A stretch of 64,000 nt of DNA, from positions 186,001 to 250,000 of the forward strand of contig CBDDRC010000042.1 in the NCBI GenBank assembly GCA_965232985.1, written 5' to 3'. This document shows, one piece after another, positions 8,388 to 17,365 of the stretch. Each line of letters starts with the position of its first letter. The first letter of the stretch is position 1. Position numbers and translations under genes: made by a program. The notes under the pieces are model-generated. The model was given only the letters and a program-made list of their open reading frames with translations. It was not told where the DNA came from and did not search any database. This DNA is from JADFDG01 sp965232985 (GTDB taxonomy: Bacteria; Pseudomonadota; Gammaproteobacteria; Pseudomonadales; JADFDG01).

Positions 8388-9827
8388 ATGAAACCCGAAC
8401 TCCTTTCCCCGGCCGGCAGCCGCCGCCACATGGCCTACGCCTTCGCCTACGGCGCCGATGCCGTTTATGCCGGCCAGCCCCGGTACTCGTTGCGGGTGCG
8501 CAACAACGAGTTCAACCGTGAGGAGCATCTGGCCGAGGCCATCGGCGCAGCACACCGGCTGGGCAAGCAGTTCTACCTGGCGGTCAATCTCGCCCCACAC
8601 AACGACAAGCTGCGCTCGTTCGAGCGCGACATGGCACCCATCATCGACCTGGAACCCGACGCCCTGATCATGTCAGACCCCGGCCTGATCATGATGGTTC
8701 GCGACCGCTGGCCGGATCTGCCGGTTCACCTCTCGGTGCAGGCCAACGCCGTGAACTGGGCAACGGTAAAGTTCTGGCACCGCATGGGTCTGTCGCGCGT
8801 CATTCTCTCACGCGAGCTGTCGCTGGAGGAAATCGCCGACATCCGCGAAAAAGTGCCGGAAATGGAATTGGAGGTGTTTGTGCACGGCGCGCTGTGCATT
8901 GCCTACTCCGGTCGCTGCCTGCTCTCGGGTTACATGAACCACCGCGATTCCAACCAGGGTGCCTGCACCAATTCCTGCCGCTGGCCGTACCAGGTGCATG
9001 ACGCCGCCGAAACCGAAACCGGCGATATCGTCGCCGTGCGCCCGGACGTGCAACTGGCCGCCGTGGCGGCGAACGGTACCGGTCTTGGCCGCTGGACACC
9101 CGCCGATGCAACTCCGCAGGAAGTGAATGACGCCCGCTGGGACGAGCAGGAGCGCGCGCAGCGCGTGTTCCTGCTGCAGCAGGAACAGCGTCCCGGCGAA
9201 TACATGCCGGCCTACGAAGACGAACACGGTACCTACATCATGAACTCGCGCGATTTGCGCGCGGTGCAGCATGTGCACCGTCTGGCGCAAATGGGTGTGC
9301 ACTCGCTGAAGATCGAAGGCCGCACCAAGAGCCACTACTACGTGGCGCGTACCGCCCAGGTGTATCGCCGGGCGATCGACGATGCCGCGGCCGGCCGGCC
9401 GCTCGACATCGCCCTGATGGAAGACCTTGAAAAAATGGCCAGCCGCGGCTTCACCGAAGGCTTCTATCGCCGGCACGTCGCCGACGCGTTGCAGAATTAC
9501 GAAGGCGGCACATCAAGTTCGGGGACACAGCAGTTTGTCGGCGACATCATCGACGCCGATACCCAGCGCGGCATGCTCACGGTGCAGGTAAAAAATCGTT
9601 TTGCCCGCGGCGACGCCATTGAGCTCATGACGCCCAAAGGCAACTACCGAATGACGCTTGATGCCCTCGAAAACGCAAAAGACGGCGCCCGTGTCGAGGC
9701 CGCGCCCGGCGACGGCTGGATTGTGCGCATCCCGATGCCGGATGCGCAGGCCGATTACAGCATGGGCCTGCTGATGCGCGAAGTTGTACCGCGCGAATTG
9801 CCGAAAGCTGCCGGCGGTTGCGCGTAA
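8388..9827 (+). CDS. trhP: tRNA 5-hydroxyuridine modification protein, U32 peptidase family (TrhP/YegQ)
   Basis: The 479-residue protein begins MKPELLSPAGSRRHMAYAFA, the standard U32-family opening. It has the signature VFVHGALCIAYSGRCLLSGYM followed by the iron-sulfur-type cysteines of GACTNSCRWPY, and a C-terminal small beta-barrel. YegQ/TrhP works with TrhO-independent prephenate-dependent hydroxylation of U34 in tRNAs, the first step towards cmo5U. Start ATG 8388 is preferred over the TTG two codons upstream. Codons 220-290 hold an insertion-like linker (DAAETETGDIVAVRPDVQ and onward). An old-yellow-enzyme gene follows 23 nt later. Confidence 0.92.
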   Translation: MKPELLSPAGSRRHMAYAFAYGADAVYAGQPRYSLRVRNNEFNREEHLAEAIGAAHRLGKQFYLAVNLAPHNDKLRSFERDMAPIIDLEPDALIMSDPGLIMMVRDRWPDLPVHLSVQANAVNWATVKFWHRMGLSRVILSRELSLEEIADIREKVPEMELEVFVHGALCIAYSGRCLLSGYMNHRDSNQGACTNSCRWPYQVHDAAETETGDIVAVRPDVQLAAVAANGTGLGRWTPADATPQEVNDARWDEQERAQRVFLLQQEQRPGEYMPAYEDEHGTYIMNSRDLRAVQHVHRLAQMGVHSLKIEGRTKSHYYVARTAQVYRRAIDDAAAGRPLDIALMEDLEKMASRGFTEGFYRRHVADALQNYEGGTSSSGTQQFVGDIIDADTQRGMLTVQVKNRFARGDAIELMTPKGNYRMTLDALENAKDGARVEAAPGDGWIVRIPMPDAQADYSMGLLMREVVPRELPKAAGGCA

Positions 9828-9850
9828 TTCGGTTTTCCCGGGAATACATC

Positions 9851-10960
9851 ATGACCCTTTCGCCAGAACCACTGTTCACCCCCTTCATTTCACCAAAACT
9901 GCAACTGAAAAACCGCTTCGTCATGGCGCCGATGACGCGCATGCGCTCACCGAACGGGGTGCCGGGGCAAGATGTCGCCGACTATTATCGCCGCCGGGCG
10001 GAAAACGACGTTGCGCTGATCATCACCGAAGGCACTGTGGTCGGCCACGTCGCCGCCAGCGGCTATCCGCAAGTGCCGTATTTCCATGGCGATGCGGCGC
10101 TGGCCGGCTGGGCCAACGTAGTGACGGCCGTGCACGGCGCTGGCGGAAAAATCTTCCCGCAACTGTGGCACGTCGGTTCAGTGCGCAAGACCGGCATGCC
10201 GCCAGACCCGTCCGTGCCGGGCTATTCGCCCAGCGGTATCGCCAAACCCGGCGGCAAGGTGGTTTGCCACGAGATGACAAAAGACGACATCAAGGCGGTG
10301 GTCGATGCATTCGCCCGTGCTGCACTCGCAGCGAAGGACATCGGCTGTGATGGCATCGAACTGCACGGCGCGCATGGCTACCTGCTTGATCAGTTCTTCT
10401 GGGCGGGCACCAACCAGCGCAGCGACGAATACGGCGGCTCCTTGCGCAAACGCACGCGTTTCGCAGTCGAGATCGTCGAGGCGGTGCGCAAAGCAGTGGG
10501 CGACAAATTTCCGGTCTGCCTGCGCTGGTCGCAGTGGAAGCAACAGGAATACACTGCACAGCTCGCACCGACTCCGGAGGAGCTCACACAGTTTCTCGCA
10601 CCGCTAAGCGAAGCCGGTGTTGATATTTTTCACTGCAGCACCCGCCGCTATTTCGTGCCGGAATTTGTCGGCTCGGATCTGAACCTGGCCGGCTGGACGA
10701 AGCAGATCACCGGTAAGCCGGTGATCACCGTCGGCTCGGTCGGCCTTGATACCGAGTTCACCATGAGCCTGGCCAACAACGAACCGGTCCGCGCGTCGTC
10801 AATCGACCCGCTGATCTCGCGCTTCAGCAACGGCGAGTTCGACCTGGTCTGCGTGGGCCGCGCCCTGCTTGCCGACCCGGCCTGGGTGGCGAAAGTCCGC
10901 GCCGGGAAATGGGCGGACGTGCAGCTCTACAGCAAGGGCGCAGAGGCCCACTACTATTGA
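9851..10960 (+). CDS. NADH:flavin oxidoreductase, old yellow enzyme family
   Basis: FMN-dependent ene-reductase-type TIM barrel of 369 residues. The N-terminus LFTPFISPKLQLKNRFVMAPMTRM supplies the flavin-binding Pro/Met/Thr region, GIELHGAHGYLLDQFFWAGT carries the His pair-like substrate motif and the conserved LDQF, and NQRSDEYGGS is the usual family signature. DLVCVGRALLADP binds the FMN phosphate. Such enzymes reduce activated C=C bonds in diverse substrates with NAD(P)H; the physiological substrate is not evident. Start ATG 9851 follows a GGGA 8 nt upstream. Its stop overlaps a 13-codon mini-ORF that bridges to rlmJ. Confidence 0.92.
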   Translation: MTLSPEPLFTPFISPKLQLKNRFVMAPMTRMRSPNGVPGQDVADYYRRRAENDVALIITEGTVVGHVAASGYPQVPYFHGDAALAGWANVVTAVHGAGGKIFPQLWHVGSVRKTGMPPDPSVPGYSPSGIAKPGGKVVCHEMTKDDIKAVVDAFARAALAAKDIGCDGIELHGAHGYLLDQFFWAGTNQRSDEYGGSLRKRTRFAVEIVEAVRKAVGDKFPVCLRWSQWKQQEYTAQLAPTPEELTQFLAPLSEAGVDIFHCSTRRYFVPEFVGSDLNLAGWTKQITGKPVITVGSVGLDTEFTMSLANNEPVRASSIDPLISRFSNGEFDLVCVGRALLADPAWVAKVRAGKWADVQLYSKGAEAHYY

Positions 10961-11001
10961 TGAATAAGCGGATGAACAAGCTACCGATGAACCAACGATG
11001 A
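10960..11001 (+). CDS. Possible 13-codon coupling mini-ORF (MNKRMNKLPMNQR)
   Basis: The ATG at 10960 overlaps the stop of the upstream oxidoreductase (TGATG) and its TGA at 10999-11001 overlaps the rlmJ start (ATGA). Its sequence repeats ATGAA three times, once per four to five codons, plus a fourth ATGAA at the rlmJ start. It could pass ribosomes from one gene to the next, or be coincidental. No ribosome binding site is needed if translation is re-initiated. Confidence 0.3.
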   Translation: MNKRMNKLPMNQR

Positions 11002-11852
11002 ATTATCGCCACGGTTTTCACGCCGGCAATTTCGCCGACGTGCACAAGCATGTCGTGATGACCGCGATCCTCGATTATCTCGCACAGAAAGAATCCCCGT
11101 TCTGCGTGATCGATACACACGCCGGGCGCGGCAGCTATGACCTCACCGCCGGCCAAGCCGACCGTACCCGCGAATACGCCGACGGCATCGCCCGCCTGTG
11201 GCAAGCGCCCAACGCGCCACCGCTCACCGCGCGCTACCTGCAACTGGTACGCGCATTCAACCGCGAGCGCACCGGCCACGAAAAACTCTCGGCCTACCCT
11301 GGCTCTCCGCGCCTCACCCGCATGCAGATGCGGGCGCAGGACCGCCTGATCGCCTGCGAGTTGAACCCCGAGGAATGCGTGCTGCTGAAAGCGGAGTTTC
11401 GTGGCGACCGCCAGGTCGCGATCCACGCACGCGACGGCTGGGAAGCGCTCGGCGGCCTGTTGCCGCCAAAGGAAAAACGCGGGCTGGTGCTGATCGACCC
11501 GCCCTATGAAGGGCAGGAAGATGAACTGAAGCAGGCGGCGGAGGCCTTGAAGGATGCGCACCGCCGCTTCCCGAACGGCGTGCTCATGCTCTGGTATCCG
11601 ATCAAGGAACGGATCACGATCGCGCGTTTTCATCAGCGTCTGCTGCGTGCGAACTTCACCACAGCGCTCGCCGTGGAACTGTGTGTGTGGCCGGACGACG
11701 CCCGCCTGCATCTGAACGGCAGCGGTCTGTTGATCGTCAATCCACCCTGGCAGCTCAATGCGCAACTGCGCGTGGAACTGCCGTGGCTATGGCAACACCT
11801 CAGCCAGACCGGTCAGGGACGCTACGACATCAAATTGATCGCGCGCGAATAA
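10998..11852 (+). CDS. rlmJ: 23S rRNA (adenine-2030-N6)-methyltransferase RlmJ
   Basis: 284 residues, starting with the signature MNYRHGFHAGNFADVHKHVV of the family. FCVIDTHAGRGSYDL is the SAM-binding motif I and LVLIDPPYEGQEDE carries the catalytic DPPY of N6-adenine methylases. RlmJ methylates A2030 of 23S rRNA. The E. coli protein is of similar length (280). It starts at the ATG that overlaps the mini-ORF stop. It converges on the Cache-like gene. Confidence 0.96.
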   Translation: MNYRHGFHAGNFADVHKHVVMTAILDYLAQKESPFCVIDTHAGRGSYDLTAGQADRTREYADGIARLWQAPNAPPLTARYLQLVRAFNRERTGHEKLSAYPGSPRLTRMQMRAQDRLIACELNPEECVLLKAEFRGDRQVAIHARDGWEALGGLLPPKEKRGLVLIDPPYEGQEDELKQAAEALKDAHRRFPNGVLMLWYPIKERITIARFHQRLLRANFTTALAVELCVWPDDARLHLNGSGLLIVNPPWQLNAQLRVELPWLWQHLSQTGQGRYDIKLIARE

Positions 11853-11915
11853 CCGGGTAACGATGCAAGCCCCAACAGCAAACAACTCAACGCCACGCAG
11901 CGATACGCTGGCGCC

Positions 11916-12563
11916 TCAGTTGGCCTCGGCGGCAGGAATATGCGTTGAATGCACCGTAACGGTATCGCGCGCCAGGCGCGAGCTGCCGGATCGCATGCCT
12001 GGTTGGTGCATGAGCCGGGCCACATTGACCTCGAGCAACAGCGTGCCCAACCGTTCCCCGGTGGCGGGGTCCTTCACCGGCAAGGCCACGCGCGTGTAGT
12101 CGCCGGCTGCCGGCTGCCTGTCCTGCGCCCACGGCGCGTCACTGTGCTGTGCCAGCGTGGTAACGCAGGTATCGTCACCCAGCCAGTAATTCTCGGGTAG
12201 TACGCTGGCCGCCGCCACGAGACCGCGATTGTCCAGCGCAATGACCCTGCCGTAGGCGCCGTCCATGCGCAACGACACTTCGGCGAGATATTTAGAAGCA
12301 AAACGCGACAGCATGTGCTCGCTGAGCTCGCCATCATCCGCCACGATTTCCTGCTGCCAGCGCGCCTCCAGTGCGCCAATCTCGTCACTGCTCAGCGCGG
12401 CATTGCGCTGATTGTTGTCGCGCAACAACGTGAACAGGCGCGGCTCGTCCAGCCAGTAGGCAACGTCGCTGCGCAGGTGGTTATCGAGCACCGATTGCAG
12501 ACTGTCGTCGGCACGGGCAGCAACGATCGACAGCAAAGCCAGCAGCAACAACAAGGAACGCAT
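11916..12563 (-). CDS. Exported Cache/PDC sensor-like protein
   Basis: 215 residues with a signal peptide MRSLLLLLALLSIVAARA. The mature part resembles a single extracytoplasmic Cache (PDC) sensor fold: a long N-terminal helix region, then GRVIALDNRGLVAAASVLPENYWLGDD, a pattern typical of that fold, and GDYTRVALPVKDPATGERLG. Unlike usual Cache proteins it has no transmembrane helix or output domain after the sensor, so it is a free periplasmic binding module. The start has GGAGG upstream. Family assignment is by pattern only; the ligand is unknown. Confidence 0.65.
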   Translation of the reverse strand: MRSLLLLLALLSIVAARADDSLQSVLDNHLRSDVAYWLDEPRLFTLLRDNNQRNAALSSDEIGALEARWQQEIVADDGELSEHMLSRFASKYLAEVSLRMDGAYGRVIALDNRGLVAAASVLPENYWLGDDTCVTTLAQHSDAPWAQDRQPAAGDYTRVALPVKDPATGERLGTLLLEVNVARLMHQPGMRSGSSRLARDTVTVHSTHIPAAEAN

Positions 12564-12711
12564 GGACGCGCAACCTCCAGAAACACACCCGAAACGCGGC
12601 AACCAGCAACCCGCGTAGGCACAGTCAGAACAGACCCCGATATTCGCTCCCGCGCAGCCCCGGCTGTCAAGGGCCGCGACGATTCGAAAATGGTTTGCTA
12701 GTGTGGCGGCC

Positions 12712-13836
12712 ATGCTGGTCATTGGCTTGCCAACAAACCCCGTCTGTACTGCCTTGCCGCTTGCTGCAGGGCGGGCCGCGATCGTCATGGTCGCGCTGGC
12801 GGCAATACTCTGTGCCGCGTGCAGTTCGCCCGACGATCCGGTCAAGGCACTCGCCGACTATAACGAGCGCATTGCCCGGGCACTCGATGCCCGTTTACCA
12901 ACGCCGACGGCAACCCGGGTGCCCACTTGGCCTACCGGCGACGACATCCTGCAGAACGCGACCGATCTGCGTATCACCGTGTTCGGCGGCCCCGATTTTG
13001 GTCGCTGCAGCCTGTTGCGTGAGATCAGCACACGCAGCAACAGCGCCGACCGGATACAGACACCACCCCAACGCCTGCTGTACGAAATGCGTCTGCTGCG
13101 CGGCCTGCGTCAGTGTGGCGAACTGACTGCTGCCGATCTCGTCAACGGCACGCCGGCACGGCGCGAGTTCGCCACCAACGTGATCCACGTGCTCGAGATC
13201 AAGCGCCGCGATCTGCCCGTCATCTACTGGAATGCAACCTTCGGGGCACGGGAACTGCGCGACTTCTTCAGCGTCGGTGCTCGACCCCTGCGCATGCGGC
13301 AAGTGCCGAGCGCGGACGAAGCAGCCAATGCGCTGTCCTGGCTTGCGGCACTCGGCCGCCTCACGCCCGACGCCCCGCTGCCGGCGACCGAAGCCCTTGA
13401 GCAGCAATACCTGCAACTGGCGGGCAACAAGCTGGGCGGGCGAACCTGGCTGACCATCGATCTTGCTTTGCGCGAGCTGGATCGCTCCAGCGTGCTGCTG
13501 GAGCAGGCGGCCGCAACACAACCACCCTGCCCCAACGGCCGGCCCGGGCCAACCGCAGACAGTCTGCACCGCGCCTACACGGAAATTTATCTGTCGCGCA
13601 TCGACCCCTGGCTCACCTTGGCCAGTCGCGGAGCCTGGATGCTGACCGAGGCACTGGAGCAGCTCTGGCAAGCCCAGCAGGTCACCCCGCCACCGGCGAT
13701 CGTGCGCTACCGGGCGCGCGTGTGGGCAAAGGAACGCGGCTCGCTGATGCAGGACTACGATACCGCCGTGCGGCGCCACACGCATGCCTGGCAAGCTGCG
13801 CTCGGCCCCTGTGGCTACCCACCGGCAGCACGCTAA
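12712..13836 (+). CDS. DUF3080-family lipoprotein
   Basis: The 374-residue protein matches the gammaproteobacterial DUF3080 pattern: after a signal ending AAILCAACSS come DDPVKALADYNERIARALD, PPQRLLYEMRLLRGLRQC and a Trp/Arg-rich C-terminal half. The lipobox is imperfect (Cys at -3) but the next residues fit. Choice of start is uncertain: ATG 12712 gives a long leader of 38 residues before the Cys, GTG 12703 is also possible, and ATG 12787 would leave no positively charged n-region. No function is established for the family; it is expected at the envelope. Confidence 0.7.
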   Translation: MLVIGLPTNPVCTALPLAAGRAAIVMVALAAILCAACSSPDDPVKALADYNERIARALDARLPTPTATRVPTWPTGDDILQNATDLRITVFGGPDFGRCSLLREISTRSNSADRIQTPPQRLLYEMRLLRGLRQCGELTAADLVNGTPARREFATNVIHVLEIKRRDLPVIYWNATFGARELRDFFSVGARPLRMRQVPSADEAANALSWLAALGRLTPDAPLPATEALEQQYLQLAGNKLGGRTWLTIDLALRELDRSSVLLEQAAATQPPCPNGRPGPTADSLHRAYTEIYLSRIDPWLTLASRGAWMLTEALEQLWQAQQVTPPPAIVRYRARVWAKERGSLMQDYDTAVRRHTHAWQAALGPCGYPPAAR

Positions 13837-13894
13837 TCCGTGCCGAACCACACCGAGTCGCGCAAGATTACCCTGACCGACAGATGCCCGCCCC

Positions 13895-15088
13895 TCAGCG
13901 CAACACCTGCACGGTAACCTGCACCGTCTTGCCGTTCACACTCGCCGTCACCGTCGATACACCGACGTCATTGCCAGCTGTCACTTGCCCGCGCGTGCCA
14001 ACACTGTCGCTGACTGTCACGGCGACACCACTCACCGGCGTCACCGACCAGCTGGCGCTTTCATTCAGGGATTTGGTTGTGCCATCGGAATAGGTTCCCT
14101 CCAGCCCCAACAGGACAACGGCGTTGGGCGCCACCGTGACCGGAACCGGCGTATTGGTGATCACCAGCCTGTCGAGGTAAACGACGGTGATGTCGACGCT
14201 GTCTTCCTCCTCGCCGCAACCGCCGATTACCGTGCCGCCGCCACCGCTCTGCGCGGTGAGTAATCCGGGCGCGGCGTCGCCGTTGAGGATGGTGGCAATG
14301 AGCGCGCTGGTGTCATCGTCGTTGACAACCGACCAGCTGGCGGCACGCGAGATATCGCCGGTGACCACGCCCCAGGTGCCGGTGGCGGTGAACTGCAGCT
14401 TATCGCCGACGGCAATCTGCGCGGGCGCATCCGGGGTGACGTCGATGCCGTCGAGATTATCTTCGACCGTGACGAAAAATGCCGGTGAGTCAATCGCGCT
14501 GCGGTGGGCGACTACGCCCGTGGTGCCGGCCAGCGTGCTGATCAGGGTGTTGCGCTCGGCCGGCAGCGCACTCATGCGCGCCACGGTACTGTCGGTGACC
14601 GACCAGGTGACAAGCGCGGTAATGTCGCGATCGGTGCTGTCGTCGTAGTGGCCGCTGGCGGTGTAAGCGCCGGTGCCGCACTCGTTGACCGCACTATTGC
14701 CGGACACCGTAATCGCCTGCAACCCGGCACTGGATGCGGTGATCGTGACAGTGGCACTGAACTGCGCCAGTGCCGCAGTAATGTCGGCACTGCCATTGGC
14801 AACGGCTGTGACATGGCCGTTGCGATCGACGATGACCGCAGCCGGGTTCGAACTGCGCCAGGTGACATCGCTGCTCAAATCACGGGTACCGCTGCCGGTG
14901 GTGGCCGTGGCAATCAGTTGCAGCGTCGAACCCGTCTCGATGATCGGCGCTGCGCCGCCGATCGCCAGGGCACTGACGCCGTCGCGACTGACGACGACTG
15001 CTTCGCGAAACGCGGCCGGGTCGCCATCGTAACAACCCGACAATCCCAGGATCGCGGCGCATACGCCAGCCAGCAGACGCCCAGACAT
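13895..15088 (-). CDS. Lipoprotein with bacterial Ig-like (BIG2-type) repeats
   Basis: 397 residues. The start at 15088 gives a lipoprotein signal MSGRLLAGVCAAILGLSGC. Several Ig-like domains follow, each with the recurring pattern of a Gly/Ser-Thr-rich strand, an ...ITALVTWSV/DVTWRSSN core and an ...GVVAHRS/GHVTAVANGSADI ending, around residues 35-110, 115-205, 210-305 and 310-397. Four such modules make an elongated surface adhesion- or scaffold-type protein. It is 25 nt downstream of a small barrel protein, suggesting the pair is co-transcribed and perhaps act together at the outer membrane. Specific function unknown. Confidence 0.8.
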   Translation of the reverse strand: MSGRLLAGVCAAILGLSGCYDGDPAAFREAVVVSRDGVSALAIGGAAPIIETGSTLQLIATATTGSGTRDLSSDVTWRSSNPAAVIVDRNGHVTAVANGSADITAALAQFSATVTITASSAGLQAITVSGNSAVNECGTGAYTASGHYDDSTDRDITALVTWSVTDSTVARMSALPAERNTLISTLAGTTGVVAHRSAIDSPAFFVTVEDNLDGIDVTPDAPAQIAVGDKLQFTATGTWGVVTGDISRAASWSVVNDDDTSALIATILNGDAAPGLLTAQSGGGGTVIGGCGEEEDSVDITVVYLDRLVITNTPVPVTVAPNAVVLLGLEGTYSDGTTKSLNESASWSVTPVSGVAVTVSDSVGTRGQVTAGNDVGVSTVTASVNGKTVQVTVQVLR

Positions 15089-15113
15089 CCTGCCGGATAC
15101 CTGAACGCCGCGC

Positions 15114-15644
15114 TCAAAATTCACGGCGGAATCCGTAACTGATGCTGTTGATGGTGAGGCCCTGATCGTGATACCAGCGTTCGAAATCCAGCGCACCGAT
15201 CCAGCGCGGATTGCGCGCCAGCCGCTCTTCCAGGGCAATACCGTAGACCACCCCGCTGTAGGTTTCCGAACCCGGAAAACCCGGCAGCACCGAGGTAATG
15301 TCGAGTGTCATCGCCCCATAACCGGCGTTCAGCACCAGCCGGGCGTTGTCGTCGAGGGAAGCGCTGTAGCGCACGTAACCGGCATAAAACTCACCGATAT
15401 CGGCACGCATCGTTACCTCGCTGTCGTCGGCAATACCGCTGCCGCCCAGGACACCGATTTCCCAGACTGGCGTCAACGCCAGCGCAAAGCGCAAACGAGC
15501 CGCCAGCGGATTGAATGTTGCACCGGCGACCTTGATGTTCGTCCAGGTCAGATCGGCGCCAACCATCGGCTCAACCGCCGCAACCGGGGTCGTCATCGTT
15601 GCAATAACACAAGCCAGCGCCACGCTTGCCGCACGGATATGCAT
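15114..15644 (-). CDS. Small outer-membrane beta-barrel protein
   Basis: A 176-residue protein with a signal peptide ending TTPVAA before VEPMVGADL. The mature part has alternating hydrophobic beta-strands (ARLRFALALTPVWEIGVLGG, EFYAGYVRYSASLDD, LVLNAGYGAMTLDI) and ends in YGFRREF, with the terminal Phe recognised by the BAM machinery. The size fits an eight-stranded barrel of the OmpA/OmpW type. It precedes the Ig-like lipoprotein gene and follows a CHASE-GGDEF gene, all on the minus strand. Function unknown. Confidence 0.78.
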   Translation of the reverse strand: MHIRAASVALACVIATMTTPVAAVEPMVGADLTWTNIKVAGATFNPLAARLRFALALTPVWEIGVLGGSGIADDSEVTMRADIGEFYAGYVRYSASLDDNARLVLNAGYGAMTLDITSVLPGFPGSETYSGVVYGIALEERLARNPRWIGALDFERWYHDQGLTINSISYGFRREF

Positions 15645-15663
15645 GCAGGAATCCCCGGGAGAT

Positions 15664-15678
15664 TAATCGGGCCGATTA
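15664..15678. repeat. 15-nt palindrome upstream of the barrel gene
   Basis: TAATCGG (15664-15670) and CCGATTA (15672-15678) are perfect 7-bp arms around a single G. It lies in the 39-nt gap between the CHASE-GGDEF stop and the barrel start, about 20-34 nt before that start. It could be a regulator site or a transcript hairpin; no T-run follows. Confidence 0.4.
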
Positions 15679-15683
15679 TCCGG

Positions 15684-17234
15684 TCAGGACGCGGTGACGG
15701 AAAGCCCAAGCACGACATTACCTTCCTGGCGCTCGGCAGAATCGAGCAACTCAGTGGCCTGCATCAGGAAAGCCGGCAGCGAATCACCGCGCTGCGGCCC
15801 GGCCGTCGCGGCCACCACACTCACCGTCACCACCGGCTCCGGCTGGCGCCCCGGATGGGCCAGGCGCAGCGCCCGTACCGCTTGGCTTGCGCGCGTTGCC
15901 AGATCATGCGCACCGGCGTGGCCGGTCTCCGGCAACACCACGACGAAGCGGTCGCCCGCATAGCGACAAACAAAGTCGGATGAACGGCCCGGCACATGGG
16001 TGAGCACCTGGGCAATGCGGCGCAAACAGTCGTCGCCGGCCAGCGGACCGAACTGCACGTTGAAATCGACGAAGCGGTCGATGTCGATGACCACGATCGA
16101 CAGCGGCTTGCCGTAACGGATCGCCCGATCCCATTCGGCCGTCAGCATGCGATCGCAGAACGCGCGGTTGGCAAGACCGGTGAGGCCGTCGGCGAGGCTG
16201 GCGCGCGCCAGCAACTGCGCACGCTTCTGCATCAGCAGCAACCAAGTGGCGAGCACACCGGTAATCAGCAACACAATGCCGGCGATCATCCAGGCCGGCG
16301 CGGGCGGCAGGGGCGCAAAATAGCCCGGCCCGGATTCGAAATAGACGCGCCAGATACGATCGGCAACGTGCAGGTCGTGTGTCGCCAGCAGACTTTCGGT
16401 CGCCCCGACCGGCCGCGCCTCGAAAGGCACGGCAAGCAGATCGCTGACCTCGCTGAGGCGATCACTGAACACATGCAGCGTACGCTCGGGCCCGGGCCCG
16501 GTCGCGTCGGTAACGCTCAGGTGCAGGCCCACCGGCGGCAACCCGGCAATTGACGATTCGAGCAGATCGCCAATGCGGAACACCCCGGCAACAAAACCAC
16601 GCGGCTTGCCATCATGCCCGCTCACCTGCGCGACCAGCATCAGGCCATAGCGCACGCCGTCTTCTTCCTGCATCAGCACCAGGCGCTCGCTGGCAACGAC
16701 CTCGCTGGTGGTTGCCGCGCGCCTGATCGCATCACGCAGCAGCGGATCGGCCAGCGCATCGTAGCCGATAGCAGCCTCGTTGCCAGCAACCGGCTCGATC
16801 AACCGCACCGGAAAATATTCCGGCCGCAGGCTCGTCTGCTCGGTGATATGGAATGCCGGGAAATCAGCGCGGGCCGCCTGCTCAAAAGCCGCCCGCGACG
16901 CAGCATCAACGCGCGGCATCCATTGCATGGCCTGCATGCCATGCGTACCGGCACGCATGGTATCGACGAAAGTGCGAAAATCGGCGGCACTTATCGTCTC
17001 ACGCGTGGCGACGAACGCCGCCAGCGAGCGCACCATCTGTTCGTGGCGGGCTATCGAAGCATCAAGCGCCGCGCTACGCCCTGCAACTTCACGCCGGAAA
17101 CCCTCGTCGGCCATGGCGATGGCGTAATCCTGCGCAAACAGCGCGGCGGCAACCGCAAGTGCAATCCCGGCGAGCACGATGATGCCGGTGTAAAGACGCT
17201 CGCGATGACGACGGAACCGGAGGCTGGCGAACAT
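15684..17234 (-). CDS. CHASE sensor-GGDEF protein with degenerate active site (AGDRF)
   Basis: Membrane-anchored two-part protein of 516 residues. An N-terminal helix (about 18-36) precedes a periplasmic CHASE-type sensor (about 40-300, with TMRAGTHGMQAMQWMPRVDA and FPAFHITEQ typical of CHASE), a second helix (about 310-335), then a C-terminal GGDEF domain starting DGLTGLANRAFCDRML. The metal-binding VIDIDRF is intact, but the signature reads AGDRF at residues 426-430: the conserved glutamate is Arg and the first Gly is Ala. Catalysis is therefore doubtful; it may bind GTP or act as a c-di-GMP-related adaptor. Start and ribosome binding site (GGGATTG) are weak. Confidence 0.9.
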   Translation of the reverse strand: MFASLRFRRHRERLYTGIIVLAGIALAVAAALFAQDYAIAMADEGFRREVAGRSAALDASIARHEQMVRSLAAFVATRETISAADFRTFVDTMRAGTHGMQAMQWMPRVDAASRAAFEQAARADFPAFHITEQTSLRPEYFPVRLIEPVAGNEAAIGYDALADPLLRDAIRRAATTSEVVASERLVLMQEEDGVRYGLMLVAQVSGHDGKPRGFVAGVFRIGDLLESSIAGLPPVGLHLSVTDATGPGPERTLHVFSDRLSEVSDLLAVPFEARPVGATESLLATHDLHVADRIWRVYFESGPGYFAPLPPAPAWMIAGIVLLITGVLATWLLLMQKRAQLLARASLADGLTGLANRAFCDRMLTAEWDRAIRYGKPLSIVVIDIDRFVDFNVQFGPLAGDDCLRRIAQVLTHVPGRSSDFVCRYAGDRFVVVLPETGHAGAHDLATRASQAVRALRLAHPGRQPEPVVTVSVVAATAGPQRGDSLPAFLMQATELLDSAERQEGNVVLGLSVTAS

Positions 17235-17365
17235 CGGTCAATCCCCTGCATGAGCTGACCCCGGCACTCTTGTCTGGATAACCGACTATGGCAATCCGGC
17301 GCCTGGGGGGAAGAAGGCCGCCGTACTGTATCAGGACAGGGTGGCAGCGCGGAACGCACGAAACT

